The notes under the pieces were generated by a model that saw nothing but the letters and a program-made list of their open reading frames with translations, was not told the DNA's origin and did not search any database. Position numbers and translations under genes: made by a program. From contig JABYQR010000009.1 in the NCBI GenBank assembly GCA_022592445.1, forward strand, positions 186,001 through 250,000: a stretch of 64,000 nt of DNA, given 5' to 3'. Below, in pieces: positions 46,051-57,367 of this stretch. The stretch is from Cytidiella melzeri (lineage: Eukaryota; Basidiomycota; Agaricomycetes; Polyporales; Irpicaceae). Position 1 is the first letter of the stretch, and every line of letters begins with the position of its first letter.

Positions 46051-47339
46051 CTGTACCCTTGCCATATGCAGGCTGTGTTGTCAAGAGCACAACCAAACTC
46101 TATGAAGAGCAAGAAAGTGACAACAGGGGTGGAGGAACAACGAGCAAACTCACGTGGACAATGACGACAAGGGAAATGATGATGAGGGAAGAGGGAGAGA
46201 CGACGACGAGGGAGTAGCTGACAATGAGCTAAAGACCAGGATATATCAGTACAGTGATGGACTAGGTACAAGGTGGACATCACCTAAAGACCAGGAGGTT
46301 GAATCTGAGGTCTTTAAGGAGCTACAGGGTAAGTTTATATACATCTCAGACAAGGACCCCTGGTACCGGGTCTGTACTTCTAACACTGCCGTGGAAACGT
46401 ATGGTGTGCTATGGTACAATGTTCTACAATGTTCTACAATGTTCCAGCACCTTCTATGATCATGTGACCAGTCTGTCACATGTACTTGATCACATGCAGG
46501 AGCCATGTGCCATTGATAAGATAAGATAAGGAAAAGAAAAGGAAAGGAAAAGGAAAAAAGTGTGCATGTTCGTAACATGTGTCCCGCCACTTGCCTGTAA
46601 CAATTAAGGTTACACTCACCAGATAAGTGTTTTAACTTGAGGGGGAGATAGTGAGATAGAGAGTAGAGTGTCGGTGAGAGTGAGTACTGGAGAGTATGAA
46701 GTAGTCCTTGATCAACAGAGTGAATAAGACTGAGGGGATATGCCCTCAGGAGTGCCTCTATATATACATGAAGGGGAGGACCCCAGGTACTACCCTAAGA
46801 CCCCCTAATACCTACATGAGTAAGCGAAGTAATCTACCTTACTGAGTATGCCCTATGCCCTAGTGGTGCCACTTCAATAATCAACCAATAGCAATTGTCC
46901 CCATGACCTGACCCCATGACCTAGTCCCAAGGCTAGACTTTTCCAGAAGGTTCTAAGAACTATGACATCATCTACTAGAATGTTTTACATTATGGCATCA
47001 TAGTTCCAGCATGTTCCACAAGGTTCCAGAGAGTTCTAACATGTGATACACAGATAAGGAAAGGAGCGCATCAGCACTTCAGAGACAGAGGGCGCATCAG
47101 TGCATCAGTGCATCAATTGATAGGCACTGATAATAAGCGCTGGAATAAGCGCCAGATAAGCACCAGATAAGCGCTAGATAAGTGCCTAAATAGATGCCGG
47201 ATAAGTGCTGGATAAGTGCCAGATAAGTGCTTAAATATTCCCAATACCACCGTTGCCTGGTAAGGCAAGTCTTGAAGAAACATTGAAAATCTGTGACATC
47301 ACCGACTCGTTCCATTGTATTTGCCTCCGCTGGGCCGAG
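46051..47339. repeat. AT-rich repeat-derived DNA with an LTR-like segment
   Basis: No gene. A purine run (ttgagggggagata, about 46636-46649) is followed within 20 bp by TGTCGGTGAGAG (about 46667). A stretch to about 47040 ends in ttctaaca, which would suit a polypurine tract plus 3' LTR of an unrelated (possibly copia-type) element, but no second LTR copy or matching target duplication was found. Poly-purine simple sequence lies at 46513-46560 (gata/gaaaag units). Confidence 0.35.
47126..47236. repeat. Short tandem array, degenerate ~11-bp unit
   Basis: About nine degenerate copies of a unit like agataagcgcc/agataagtgct, interrupted by ctaaatagatgcc. It is preceded by gcatcagt repeats (about 47090-47116). 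It lies just upstream of the second family A copy. Simple replication slippage is the likeliest origin. Confidence 0.7.
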
Positions 47340-47413
47340 AGGTCTGAAGATTTGGCAGTTGCTCTCGCGTTGGATTAGTGGGAGAGGGCTAAAGATAGGA
47401 GAGGTAACATAGC

Positions 47414-47421
47414 TATATAAA
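47414..47421 (+). promoter_or_regulatory. Family A TATA box, copy 2
   Basis: TATATAAA followed by acag, as in copy 1 (ataaacag). The upstream box is diverged here (ataggagaggtaac). The upstream ORF starts about 120 bp downstream. Confidence 0.6.
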
Positions 47422-47542
47422 CAGAGTCCCTTTGTGATTTTTTGTTAGAGAATAGCACCCCTCCAGAGTGACCCTTTTCTTTTGCGACTGCATTGAGCTA
47501 CCCGCGGCTGCGTGTTCTTCCCTGCAACTTCCTCCTGCGTTT

Positions 47543-48217
47543 ATGTCTACTGAGCCTGCGACTCATTCCGTTCCCCAAGTTTGTTGCTACTGCCCCACAG
47601 TTTCTCACCTACCGGACGGCTGCTGTGCCTATCGCCCACATCACGAGATCCTGTGTTGGTATCCTATTCCACCAGCACCATCACCTCCACCAGTGCACCC
47701 TGTCGAACCTTTGGTCGCTTCCAAACAATTTTCCACCAAATCACCCTCACCAGTGAGCTTCATTGCCTCTGTAGCGGATTTGCTTGAAAACTGTTCCTAC
47801 TGCGATACAAAAGCAACTATCCTACCCCACAGCAAACTGGTCATTTTGTACCCCTCAACTGCAATTGCTCCGTTGCCCCACATCCCGACTGCTGGCTCTC
47901 TCCTACATTTGAGGGAGAAAACCACAAGTGCAAACTCATTCAGTTTAACCTCACTGGCACCCCCAATGTTGTTGTCAGACACACCTTCACATGCAACGCG
48001 CATCACTGATCCGGTGGAGTTGTCCTCCACTACCAACCCTGCAATCCCTCCTCCAACTCCAACTGAGTCTCGCCGCTGTCATTGCCACTGCAACGTGTCA
48101 ACATTGACTCTTCCTTTCACCCCCACCATAGAAGTAAACATTTTCTTGTGTATAGATCATCCGGGCACCCATTGGGCTCACGCGGATATTGACAGTTTGT
48201 CTTATAACCTTACCTGA
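47543..48217 (+). pseudogene. Cys/His-rich upstream ORF of family A (copy 2)
   Basis: The frame opens MSTEPATHSVPQVCCYCPTVSHLPDG and continues through a proline-rich stretch and CSYCDTK to about 47818, where a frameshift occurs. In the neighbouring frame the conserved block resumes (HFVPLNCNCSVAPHPDCWLSP at about 47845-47905, then CKLIQFNLTGTPNVV). A downstream part rich in CHCHCN continues in the first frame to 48217. Compared with the copy at 63627, the composition has shifted to A/T. Probably inactive. The cysteine pattern (CxxCP...HLPDGxC, CxxC, CxCxxxxHPDCW) suggests zinc binding; no known domain was recognised. Confidence 0.6.
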
Positions 48218-49057
48218 AGCATTTTGCTTTGGACGAGCAGCAATTTAATACCTTCAAGTCACCTTGTTTGTTTCACTGCAAACTTCTTTACTTTGTTACT
48301 GCAACTGCATTTCTACTTCACCGCACCGGGCTTAATGCATTCTCTTTCACTGCATTGAGTTTATCGCAACATTTCCTCTTCACTGTGATAGCGTTTTGCG
48401 TTTCCAGTTTGATTTGTGCCTTAGTTCCAATATCTACATTGCATGTGTTTTGTGTTGATCCTACCTGCACCTCCTCGGTTTCATCGCAAGTACTCCTTTT
48501 CCTCATCAGGTTATACCCATGATATTGAACCTGAGTTTGCAACACTTTATTTAACTTCCTTGCCGCTTTGAGTCACACTAAATTTAGCTAGGACTCTTAG
48601 GCCACCTGGCATTTACTACGTACACATATACGCTCTATAACCCTTCTACTTCTTTGCCACTTTGTGGGTGGTTGTGTTGTCTTTAGGGTTATTATTTGTC
48701 TCAGAACGTGTTTCACTGTCTCATTCTGGAGCCCACCGTGAGGGCTCTCTATAGATTCTGCTAGCTTCACCTCGTGCTTTGCAGAAAGAAGGCAAGACAA
48801 GTTCCCAAGAATCTAGACTTCCAAGGAGAACAAGGGGAGAAGGCTCATCCAATCCCACGCTAGTTGCCGCACAAGCCGACCCAGAAGCCATTATCTGGAG
48901 GAGTTGCGCAATCACCCAAAAAAAGCGGAAGTGTCAAACTACTCCCACACCTTTTACCAGGTCTCTGACCGCAGAATTTACCACACCAAACGACACCTTC
49001 AACTGATCTGACTCACTGGCTGAGGTTTTATCGCAGTTATCCAACCTCTCCTCCACA
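48218..49057. other. AT-rich spacer before gag in family A copy 2
   Basis: About 840 bp with stops in all frames up to about 48780; then a short open stretch (48779-49006) of Ser/Thr/Arg-rich sequence that may be the decayed start of gag. A TGGAGCCCACC-type motif at about 48726 is a candidate primer-binding site; the complementary tRNA was not determined. Confidence 0.35.
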
Positions 49058-50409
49058 TTGCCTACACCTCAAGCGTGTACACCATCCCCATTTAAAGAGT
49101 GGTTGGGCCAAGTCCAAACTCAGCTACACACACTTTCTAAACGTTATCCACCTTCTACCAAGCTAGTTGTTGCGATGGCTGCAGTACAGACCATGCCGCT
49201 AATTGGTGACAAGCACACACCTAAATTTGACCCATTGGAGCCCCGGACATTGGCTTGGTACTTCAATATACTGGAAAACTTGTTCACCCGGGCTGCCGCT
49301 CATGACGCGCAAGCAAAGAAGAAGTATGCAACCAACTACGTTGAAATTACAGTACAAGACCAGTGGGAGGAGCTAGAGACCTTTGCAGCGATGGAGACCT
49401 ACAAGGACTGGAAAGCCAAGGTCTTCAAGTGCTATCCAGACGCAGAGGTGATGGCTCTATACACTTGTTAAGGCCTAATTGAATACATCGTGACTTGGAA
49501 GCAGAGGGGCTTCCAAACACTCGGCAACTGGGCCAAATTCTATTGCAACTACAGCACACATTTAAGCTGGTTAGTCAAAAACTCGAAGATCTCCAAGATC
49601 AACAAAGATTGTTGGTGTCAGGAAGCAAATGAACAGCAGATGAAGCACATCACAACACGTCTGCAGGTCAAGTTTCCTGACATCCACCCAGCAGATGGCT
49701 ACAAAGTCAAGGACATCAATGATGTGATGCAGTTTTTTCTTGGAGGCACGTCAGTAGCCCCAAGTTCATCTTTGCACACATCTCCCGCTCCAACTACAAA
49801 GCCTACCCCTCCAACTTGCGAGTGCGCTCTATATGTGCCTTGCAATCTTCAAGCAGGCAAGTGGCAGGCTTACATGAAGCAGGAAAACTACACACACTGC
49901 AGGAGAAGGTGAAATACCTCATGAGTCAGGCGGACTTGAACCTCGCGGCACAGAACCAAGCCGCACAAGCAGGTAGTGCACCAGCAACGGATCAGTCGCA
50001 GGGTAGCGGTACAAACTTATGCCACTACTGCAGTCTGCCAGGGCACACAGTGAACCACTGCAAGACTGTCAAGACCAATGTCACCGGCGGGCTGATCCAT
50101 TGCAACCGCGAGAACAGGATCATGTTGCCAGGTGGCAGCTTTATCCCGCAAAATCTACCTGGCACCTGTATGCGGCACCGAGTCAACGAGTGGCATTGGC
50201 TGAATCCAGGCCAGCAAAGTACTCCTAGTGACGTTGCTTACAACACAGTATTAGACGAAGTGTTTGGGGACCCATTGCAGCAGACGCAACAAGCAATGCT
50301 CTTTGATACCATAGAGGACAACATATCACCTGCAATGGACTCCACTTTGATTTACACCCTCGGCAATAGCAAGGAGGCTTGTATTCTCGCTGTCAAAAAT
50401 GAGATTTGA
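49058..50409 (+). pseudogene. Gag remnant of family A copy 2, zinc knuckle present
   Basis: Three overlapping frames make up a capsid-like region (MPTPQACTPSPFKEWLGQVQ... ILENLFTRAAAHDAQAKKKYATNYV... WEELETF) with a stop at 49469. A second block (49490-49912) contains LQVKFPDIHPADGYKVKDI, and a third (49816-50409) carries the CCHC knuckle CHYCSLPGHTVNHC at about 50020-50061. The breaks are at least one nonsense codon and one frameshift. Confidence 0.7.
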
Positions 50410-51067
50410 GCCCTGACAAGTGCAAAGCAGAAGTCCAATGGGGTTTACATTCCTCTGCAACCATGCCGAGGTTGGCCAGGGGTTCTCCCAGCACCAGCGA
50501 GAGCTGCAAAACCACCAACAAAACCCTCGAAGGTCACCCCAGAAAAGGAGGTGTCCCCAGCACTGGCACCAGGCACATTGCAACCGGCAAAGGTACCTGA
50601 GCACCCGCACGTTGCAGCTAAGGACGCGGCATACTTGCCATCATTCCAGTGGAACGTAGCGGCCCCTCCCAAGCCAAAGGAGCAAGGCAAAGAGCCTGCC
50701 TATCACACAACTTTGCTAAAACAAAAACCTGATGATAGTGGAGAATGTCCTGAAATGCACTCTGAAGGAACAGCAGGTGTCTCTCTCGCTGGAGGAGCTC
50801 TTCGCGCTTTTGCCTGACATGCATAGTTGGATGCGGAATCTGATTACCCCAAAGTGAGTGCAAGTTCATGGACCTCCAAATGCCTCTGGGCTCTATGAGG
50901 CCGGTGCAGAGGTGGTCCTTCCCCAGGCTGAAGTCTATTAGGTCAATGGGGCGGAATCACTGCAAATTCTTTGGCTCGGCAACCTGTACAAGGCCTACCT
51001 CCGGGCTCTTCCCCCAGGCAAAACAGCGGAGCCATTTGTTGCAGCACACGAGACCAATCCCCCAAGA

Positions 51068-54000
51068 ATGGTAAGGGCAGTCGTTGCTGCAACAGAGAAG
51101 ATTGATGCAATACTGGACCCAGGCTGCCAGATAGTCACTGCGTCAGAGGCAGTCTGTCACGCGTTAGGTTTCACTTACAACCTGACGGTACAAATCAAGA
51201 TGCAAAGCACGAATGGTGAAGTTGACAAATTGCTCGGACTAGCAAGAAATGTTCCCTTTACCATTGGCAACATGACGTTCTACCTGCAAGTACATGTAAT
51301 CCGACAGTCGGCCTACAACATTCTTTTGAGGAGGCTGTTTTGTGTCATCAGTGGTTTGCAACTTTGACAACAAAGACCAGACAATCACACTTCACTGTCC
51401 AAGCACAAAAAAGGTCATCACGGTACCGACACGACCGAGAGGGCCTGCACAATTCCAACTGCCCAAGAAGGATTTTTGAGACTCCAGGATTCAAGGCCCA
51501 CTCAAGGAGATCTCTATTATACCCCCAAAATGACTCCCAAATCTTGTTTCCTTGCCTCTGTGTACACCATGTTTAATCTATATTCCACTCTCGAATTGAC
51601 TCTTGCGCCTCCAACAACAACTACCAACTGAACCAAAAATACAAAAACTTTAGAAGTGCTAGCTCATTTTCCTTTTCTCAATTTGATTTCCTCTCTTTCT
51701 GCGGAAGCCTGGCATACTCTAGGTGTTGACCCCGATACCATCCGCGACGTCTTTGCAGGTGCAAAGAAAAAGTACAAATCAGTACATCTCAAGGTGCAAC
51801 CTGTCAAGGCTACCCTACCTCGCAAGTTCCACATCATCTGAGACATAAAAGGCAGCCCGCTAGCAAAAATGCCGGTCATTGACTATGCATACATCCCTGA
51901 CTTCGCACCTACTGGGCAATACACAGAAGAGCGGATGTGCGGTGTTGACAAGCTTCACAACAGCAACTTCCTCTGGCCAGAGGAGCACCTCCTCCTCCAT
52001 TTTTTCCATATGCTACACAACAACACTGTTGTCTGGACTGACAACAAGTGAGGCAAATTCAGGGAGGCCTTCTTTCCACCTGTCGAGTTTCCGGGGGTCG
52101 ACCACATATGTGGGTCAAGCAAAATATGCCAATTCCACCGGGTATTTACAACAAATGTAGCAAGATTATTTGGGAGAAGATGAAGGCCAGTGTTTACAAG
52201 CCATCAAACACTACCTATTGTTTGTGGTGGGTTCCCGTGGCAAAGAAGTCAAGAGCTCTTTGCATTGTACACTCATTAGAGCCGCTCAATCTTGTAACCA
52301 TTCAACACTCGGGTGTTACCCCGATGCCCGAGCACTTGGCTGAAGCCTTTGGCAGATGTGTGTGCAGTGGTATCCTGGACATATTTGTGGGCTACAATAA
52401 CCGGCCACTTGCCAAATCATCTTGCAACATGACAACATTTCAGACCCCTTTTGGAGCAATGTGGCTTACAGCACTACCAATGGGATGGACAAACTCCGTA
52501 CCAATCTTCCACAAGGATGTCACTCACATACTCCAACCTGAGATACCGAACGTTACGGTGCCATATATCAACAATGTACTAACTAAAGGCCCTATAGACA
52601 AGCACCTCAACAAACAGGGTAGGCCGGCAGTACTTCCAACGAACCCAAAAATTTGTCTCTTTGTCTACGAGCACTTCAAGAACAGTAACTGAGTAGTCCA
52701 GCACATGAAATACTGTGGCAGCACTTTTTTGGCACTCAAGTCCCTTGTTATAGCACCTGAGACAAATGTTGTTGGCCATCGCTGTACTCAACAATGCTGC
52801 AAACCAGGCAAAGATTGCGTCGCAGTCATCCGCAACTGGGGCCCTTGTCGGTTGCTCACTGAGGTTCGCACCTTCCTAGGCACAGTCAGTGTCTTACAGA
52901 TCTTCATCAATAACTATGTGTATCGGGCTCATCATCTAGTGAAACTTACCAAGAAGGACAAGGAGTTCAAGTGGGGACCAGACCAAGACAAAGCTCAGGT
53001 GGATCTAAAGCAGGCAGTTCTTGACTTGCCGGCTCTGCAAGCAATCAACTATCAGTTGCTAGCACCAGTTATCCTTGCAGTCGACACTTCCTACATTGCT
53101 ATTGGTTTCCTGTTGGCACAGTGTGACAAAAAGAACCTGAGAATATGTTACTACAGCCGCTTCAGTTCTATCACGCTTAACAAACAAGAGGCGCGGTTCT
53201 TGCAACCAAAGCTCAAGCTATGCAGAGTGAATTGCACCCTCAAGGCACTCAAACTGTACCTACTAGGCATCCAAAACTTGGTCTTGAAGGTTGATGTGCA
53301 GCACATCAAGGGCATGCTCCAGAACCCGGACTTAGCCCCCTCCGTGTTGATAAATTGCTGGATTGCAGCCATTATGACCTTCCACTTTAAGCTGGTGCAC
53401 GTCCCAGGCAAAAAGCATGGACCAGACGGACTCTCACAATGACCTCCTCAAGACGGCAACCTGGTGGTCCCAGAGGACAATGACAACAAACTGATTTCCT
53501 CACCATGAACCTCCTAGCTGGAACACTTTCACCGCAGCTCCTCAATCCATCTGCGACAGCTGCATATGTCTACAATCCGGTCAACAATGAGTTGGGGCCA
53601 GGTCTCGAGTACCGGGCCTGGCCCAGAACAAAGAAGGCTGTGGATGCAGATTGCAAGCTCAAAGCCATCCCACGATTTCACAAGACCATGGAGACATCGA
53701 GTGGTATGGGCAAGAAGGAGCTACAGGCATTCTTGCAATACACGACTCTGTTCTTTGTGAATAATAGCTGACTTTTTTGATGTGACCCTACCAGGGCTCA
53801 CAAGCTTGTAGTGTAGCCAGACAATTGCATAGTTATGCTGCGGAAATGCCATGATGGTGCTGCCCATTGGGGGGTGCTTGCAACAGCAGCAATGATATTG
53901 GAATGATTTTGGTGGCCTTTGCATCTGGCCAACATCGCGTGGTATATCCGGACTTGTCACATCTGTCAGACTAGACAGAAGTGTCAGATACGTATCCCTC

Positions 54001-54950
54001 CGACCGTACAACAGCCCACATTGCTCTTTGCAAAGGTCTACATGGACACTATGCATCTGTCTGCATCTGGTGGATTCAAGTACATCGTGCAAGGATGTTG
54101 CTCCATTTTGCATTGGCCAGAGTTCCAAGCTCTCCAGTCGGAGACTGGCAAGACGCTGGGTGAATGGATTTTGAGCAATATGCTATGTTGCTGGGGTGCG
54201 CTTTCGGAAATAGTATTGGATAACAGCAGTGCTTTTGTCAATACAATTGAGTATCTGGGCAAGCGGTATCACATTCACCACATTTGCCTCAGCGGCTATA
54301 ACTCGAGAGCAAACTGCCAGGTTGAGAGAGCTCACTATGATGTCTGACAAGCCCTATACAAGGCAGCCAACGGCAACACGAGCCGATGGTATCAAGTTGC
54401 TGCCTCAGTCTTCTGGTCGGAGCAGATCACAACTTGCAATCAAATGGGCTGTTCACCATATTTTGCAGTTACTGGAACTCATCCCATCATACTGTTTGAC
54501 ATTGTGGAAGCAACTTACCTGCAACCCCCACCAGACCCAGTCATGACCACCGAGGACCTCATTAGCAGATGTGCAATTGTGTTGCAGAAGCGTTGGGACC
54601 ATCTTGTGGCACTTCGAGACAAGACAAAGGAGTCTTGTACCAAAGCAGCGCAGCAATTTGAACTTGAGAACAGCCACACAATTTGCAACTTTGATTTCAA
54701 GTGGGGCTCACTTGTCCTCATCCACAATACCGCAATCAAGAAGGCTCTTGATTGAAAGATGTGCGCCCGCTACCTAGGGCCCCTCATTGTCATTGCAAAA
54801 AATCGGGGTGGAGCATACATCCTCTGCAAGTTGAATGGAGCGGTTTTAGACCAACCTGTTGCTGTGTTTCAAGTCATAACCTACCTTGCACAAGCTATAA
54901 TGCCTTTGCTAGACGGTTTTGCTAAAATCACACTAGAGCGACTAAAGTAG
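51068..54950 (+). pseudogene. Pol remnant of family A copy 2 (PR-RT-RNase H-integrase)
   Basis: Protease-like block 51068-51367 (AILDPGCQIVTASEAV, a DPG in place of the usual D-S/T-G). Reverse transcriptase 52048-52692 (TFQTPFGAMWLTALPMGWTNSVPIFHKDV; the catalytic box reads PYINNVLTKG, with both usual aspartates replaced by asparagine). RNase H 52705-53442 (ILAVDTSYIAIGFLL, FKLVHVPGKKHGPDGLSQ). Integrase 53919-54347 (TCHICQTRQ zinc motif, VYMDTMH, IVLDNSSAF, NCQVERAH) and a tail to 54950. Several stops and frame changes separate the blocks. Clearly non-functional. Confidence 0.75.
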
Positions 54951-55140
54951 ATGAAGGCATCACAATCACTTGGCAACAACAACAAAGACAAGAAATTAGG
55001 CGACAAGCCCGCCAAAGAGATCACTCTCTCAAAAAGGTGGCAGAGAAAATGGTGACATTGCCATATAGTACAAAAGACAAAAAGAACACAACCCAACACA
55101 CAACAGAAGACAGCAACACCCTTGCAGCGACCCAACGACC

Positions 55141-56550
55141 TCACTTCTTGGCAATACAAGCCTGTTGCAATTCCTCCCGAGCCACGGAGATGTTGAGCTT
55201 CAGCTGCTCAATAATCGTCTTATGCACTGCAATACAAGCCCGGTTCATTTCGAGATGAGCGACAGACTCACCCAGCTTGGCCTCCAGATACCCGAGGCAA
55301 TGCTCGAGGATCAAGACGTTCTCGTGGTAGTTGACAGTAGGGTGAGGGAACAGGTTAGTGATAGGCTGAGGAGCAGCAAACAAAGGTTCCGGCACGTTGG
55401 GCAGAACATCAACATTGATGGGCTTGCTACCAGATGTTGGGGCCGCGGAATTCAGTGCTCAGCCTTGCTATGAGAACCAAGAGGGCGGGACCACAACGTC
55501 CACCTTGAGACCATGAGGACTAAAAGCAGGCGAGGTCGACGGCAGGGCGCAACCTTTTCCCTTCCCCTGCAAAGACGAGCCAGCAACTGGAAGTTGACAA
55601 GGAGAATTAGATGCGGCAGGAGAGGGAGAGGCAGTGGCAACAGGAGCCTTCTTGGAGAGAGAGGCCCCAGCAACACCTGCGGTGGTGTCCTCAATGCCAG
55701 TGTCCTCGTGTTCACAACTTTGTGGTGCCTCAGAAGTCGAAGCTGCAACTGGCAAGGCTGGGGCACATTTCTGTCACCAGTTGCAACACATTAGGTATAC
55801 GTTGATCTTGTCCTGACCATCCACAACATGGCTCGCTGCGTTTGCCACGCCCTTCAGCTTGCAGAAGCCACACTACAAAGGCGAAGTGATCAGCTAGGAA
55901 GCAGCAGGTACCAGCAAGCCACTCACACACTTGCCATCCGTCACTGACACGAGCTGGTCCCACATAGTGGGGAACCTTTTCCATTCCTTTTGCCCAGAGA
56001 GAGGATACTCGCCAACTTCAGCCAGAATGGCCTGGCGATGTGCGGACAAGGCCGCCTGTGAGAGACCGGCAGTGCCAGGGTTTGAGCTCTTTGTGGTGTT
56101 TTCTCGGCAATGTTTTTGTGGGCGACTGACAACAGGAGAGTCTTTGTTGGCATTGTCATTGCCGCTCTGAGATGCCATCACAGTGGAGCTGTCAGTGGAG
56201 GAGACCGCTTGCAGAGAGAGAGGAGGGAGAGCAGAGAGAGTAGAGGGACAAGAATAAGGAGGGTGTATGATGGGGGTTGAGGCAGCAACAGGAGGCGCAG
56301 GAGGATTGCCCATCTCGACATCACAAACCTCGGCAGGAACTAAGGTCGGAGACCACTCAGCTACCCACCAGCCGTTTGCATTCAGAAACAACACGAGGTT
56401 GTCCTTAGTGTCACGAGTTGACCGCATAAACTTGCTCAAGCTTTGCCAGAGCAGACACAGAGCATTCTGAAGCACCTCAACATCCCTTGGAGTCACGCAG
56501 CAGTGTGCATCTGGCACTGCGAGTTGCTCAAATAAATCCACAAGCCGCAT
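55141..56550 (-). pseudogene. Antisense accessory gene of family A copy 2
   Basis: On the minus strand, opposite to gag-pol and immediately downstream of it. Exon 1 (56550 to about 55927) encodes MRLVDLFEQLAVPDAHC...LLWQSLSKFMRS..., a Ser/Pro-rich middle and FPTMWDQLVSVTDGKC. A GTGAGT...TTGTAG intron (about 55926-55873) leads to CGFCKLKGVANAASHVVDGQDKINVYLMCCNW, then a TGA and QKCAPALPVAAS..., and the last block ends with a helical stretch (ILEHCLGYLEAKLGESVAHLEMNRACIAVHKTIIEQLKLN) at 55141. Internal stops (after CCNW and after VPPSWFS) mark it as decayed unless further introns exist. Architecture parallels the antisense gene at 57368: cysteine cluster in the middle, helical C terminus. Confidence 0.5.
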
Positions 56551-56692
56551 GTTGGTTGATTGTTAAGAGCAAGATGAAATAGAGGGGACACGGAGTTGCA
56601 GAGTTTGCGGAGATGCGGAAACAGAGGAGCAAACAAGGAGAATCAGAATGAGTCTTGGCTTCAACTAGTTAAGTTGCGCCGCTCGGGATTCT

Positions 56693-57212
56693 TGTGACTC
56701 AAATTTGTACTTAGCAGGATCAAGGGTTCGAGAGCAAGGCTCAATCGAAATGCGGACCTGCGGAGGTGTAGTGATTGGAACACCGGAGACAGCGAGGAGA
56801 TGTCGGACAACGACGAGTAAGACGACTTCAGCTAGTGAAGTCAAATGCAGACAAAGGGAGGATAAGAAGGGGAGTCTTATTCGATATTCGAATTACTTAT
56901 TTACTACAGTTGGGTCTTGTATATATACTACAATGACTTTAAGTCCGATAGGAGTAGACGAAAGCGGAACAAAGGAAATGCGCATGCTTGCGGAGCAATA
57001 AGAGAATTGTACACAGCATGATGTAAAGGAAACAGATGATAAGGGTCATGATGACGTGGGTGCAGAGATGCGGAGTATACGGCACGGTGCTCGGGTGCGG
57101 AGGTCACGTGAAGTCGGGTGGTTGGAACATGGGTGCGGAGATGTGGAGTATGCGGCGCGGTGTTCAGGTGTGGAGGTCACGTGAAGTCAGGTGGTTGGAC
57201 CGGGTTGTAACA
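56693..57212 (-). repeat. Candidate 3' LTR of the chromodomain retroelement
   Basis: On the minus strand a purine tract (aagggggaggtac, about 57225-57213) is followed at once by TGTTACAACCCGG, the usual layout of polypurine tract and LTR start. The segment could end at ...GAGTCACA (56693), giving 520 bp with TG...CA ends. It contains a TATA-like tatatata at about 56920-56928 and two 73-bp direct repeats near the U3 end. No 5' LTR was found in the window, so the ends rest on signal layout only. Confidence 0.6.
57057..57202. repeat. Two tandem 73-bp repeats inside the candidate LTR
   Basis: 57057-57129 and 57130-57202 align without gaps by eye; differences are mostly A/G and C/T transitions. 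Each contains ggaggtcacgtgaag, i.e. one CACGTG E-box. Duplicated U3 segments of this kind often act as enhancers in LTRs; function here is inference. Confidence 0.85.
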
Positions 57213-57367
57213 GTACCTCCCCCTTAAGGCCCGAACCCCTGAGGGCAATGCTTCTAATGTATCTGCATCGGAGATCTGGAGTTTTGGTATAAAGTCCTGA
57301 GAGTGTGCGGATGCTGGACTTCAACTTTTCTTTCTTCACCCACCACTACCCCGTACCCAGCAACAAT

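Larger units (their letters stand above)
47340..56560 (+). mobile_element. Family A Ty3/gypsy-like retroelement, long decayed copy (copy 2)
   Basis: In order: promoter with TATATAAA (47414-47421), Cys-rich upstream ORF (47543-48217), AT-rich spacer, gag remnants with a zinc knuckle (49058-50409), protease, reverse transcriptase, RNase H and integrase remnants (51068-54950), and an antisense gene (56550-55141, minus). The domain order PR-RT-RH-IN is that of Ty3/gypsy elements. Many stops and frameshifts, plus loss of catalytic residues, show it is inactive. The LTRs could not be defined: a TGGAGCCCACC at about 48726 could be a primer-binding site, which would make the segment with the upstream ORF a very long 5' LTR, but no clear 3' partner copy was seen. 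Ends are approximate. Confidence 0.7.

Noticed and set aside
55452..55816. Overlapping plus-strand frames over the antisense gene of family A
   Set aside because: Arg-rich low-complexity frames with no motif; the minus-strand frame has the splice site and cysteine pattern.
56728..56740. ggttcgagagc resembling a pol III B box inside the candidate LTR
   Set aside because: It deviates at the conserved CC end and no partner A box or cloverleaf was found.
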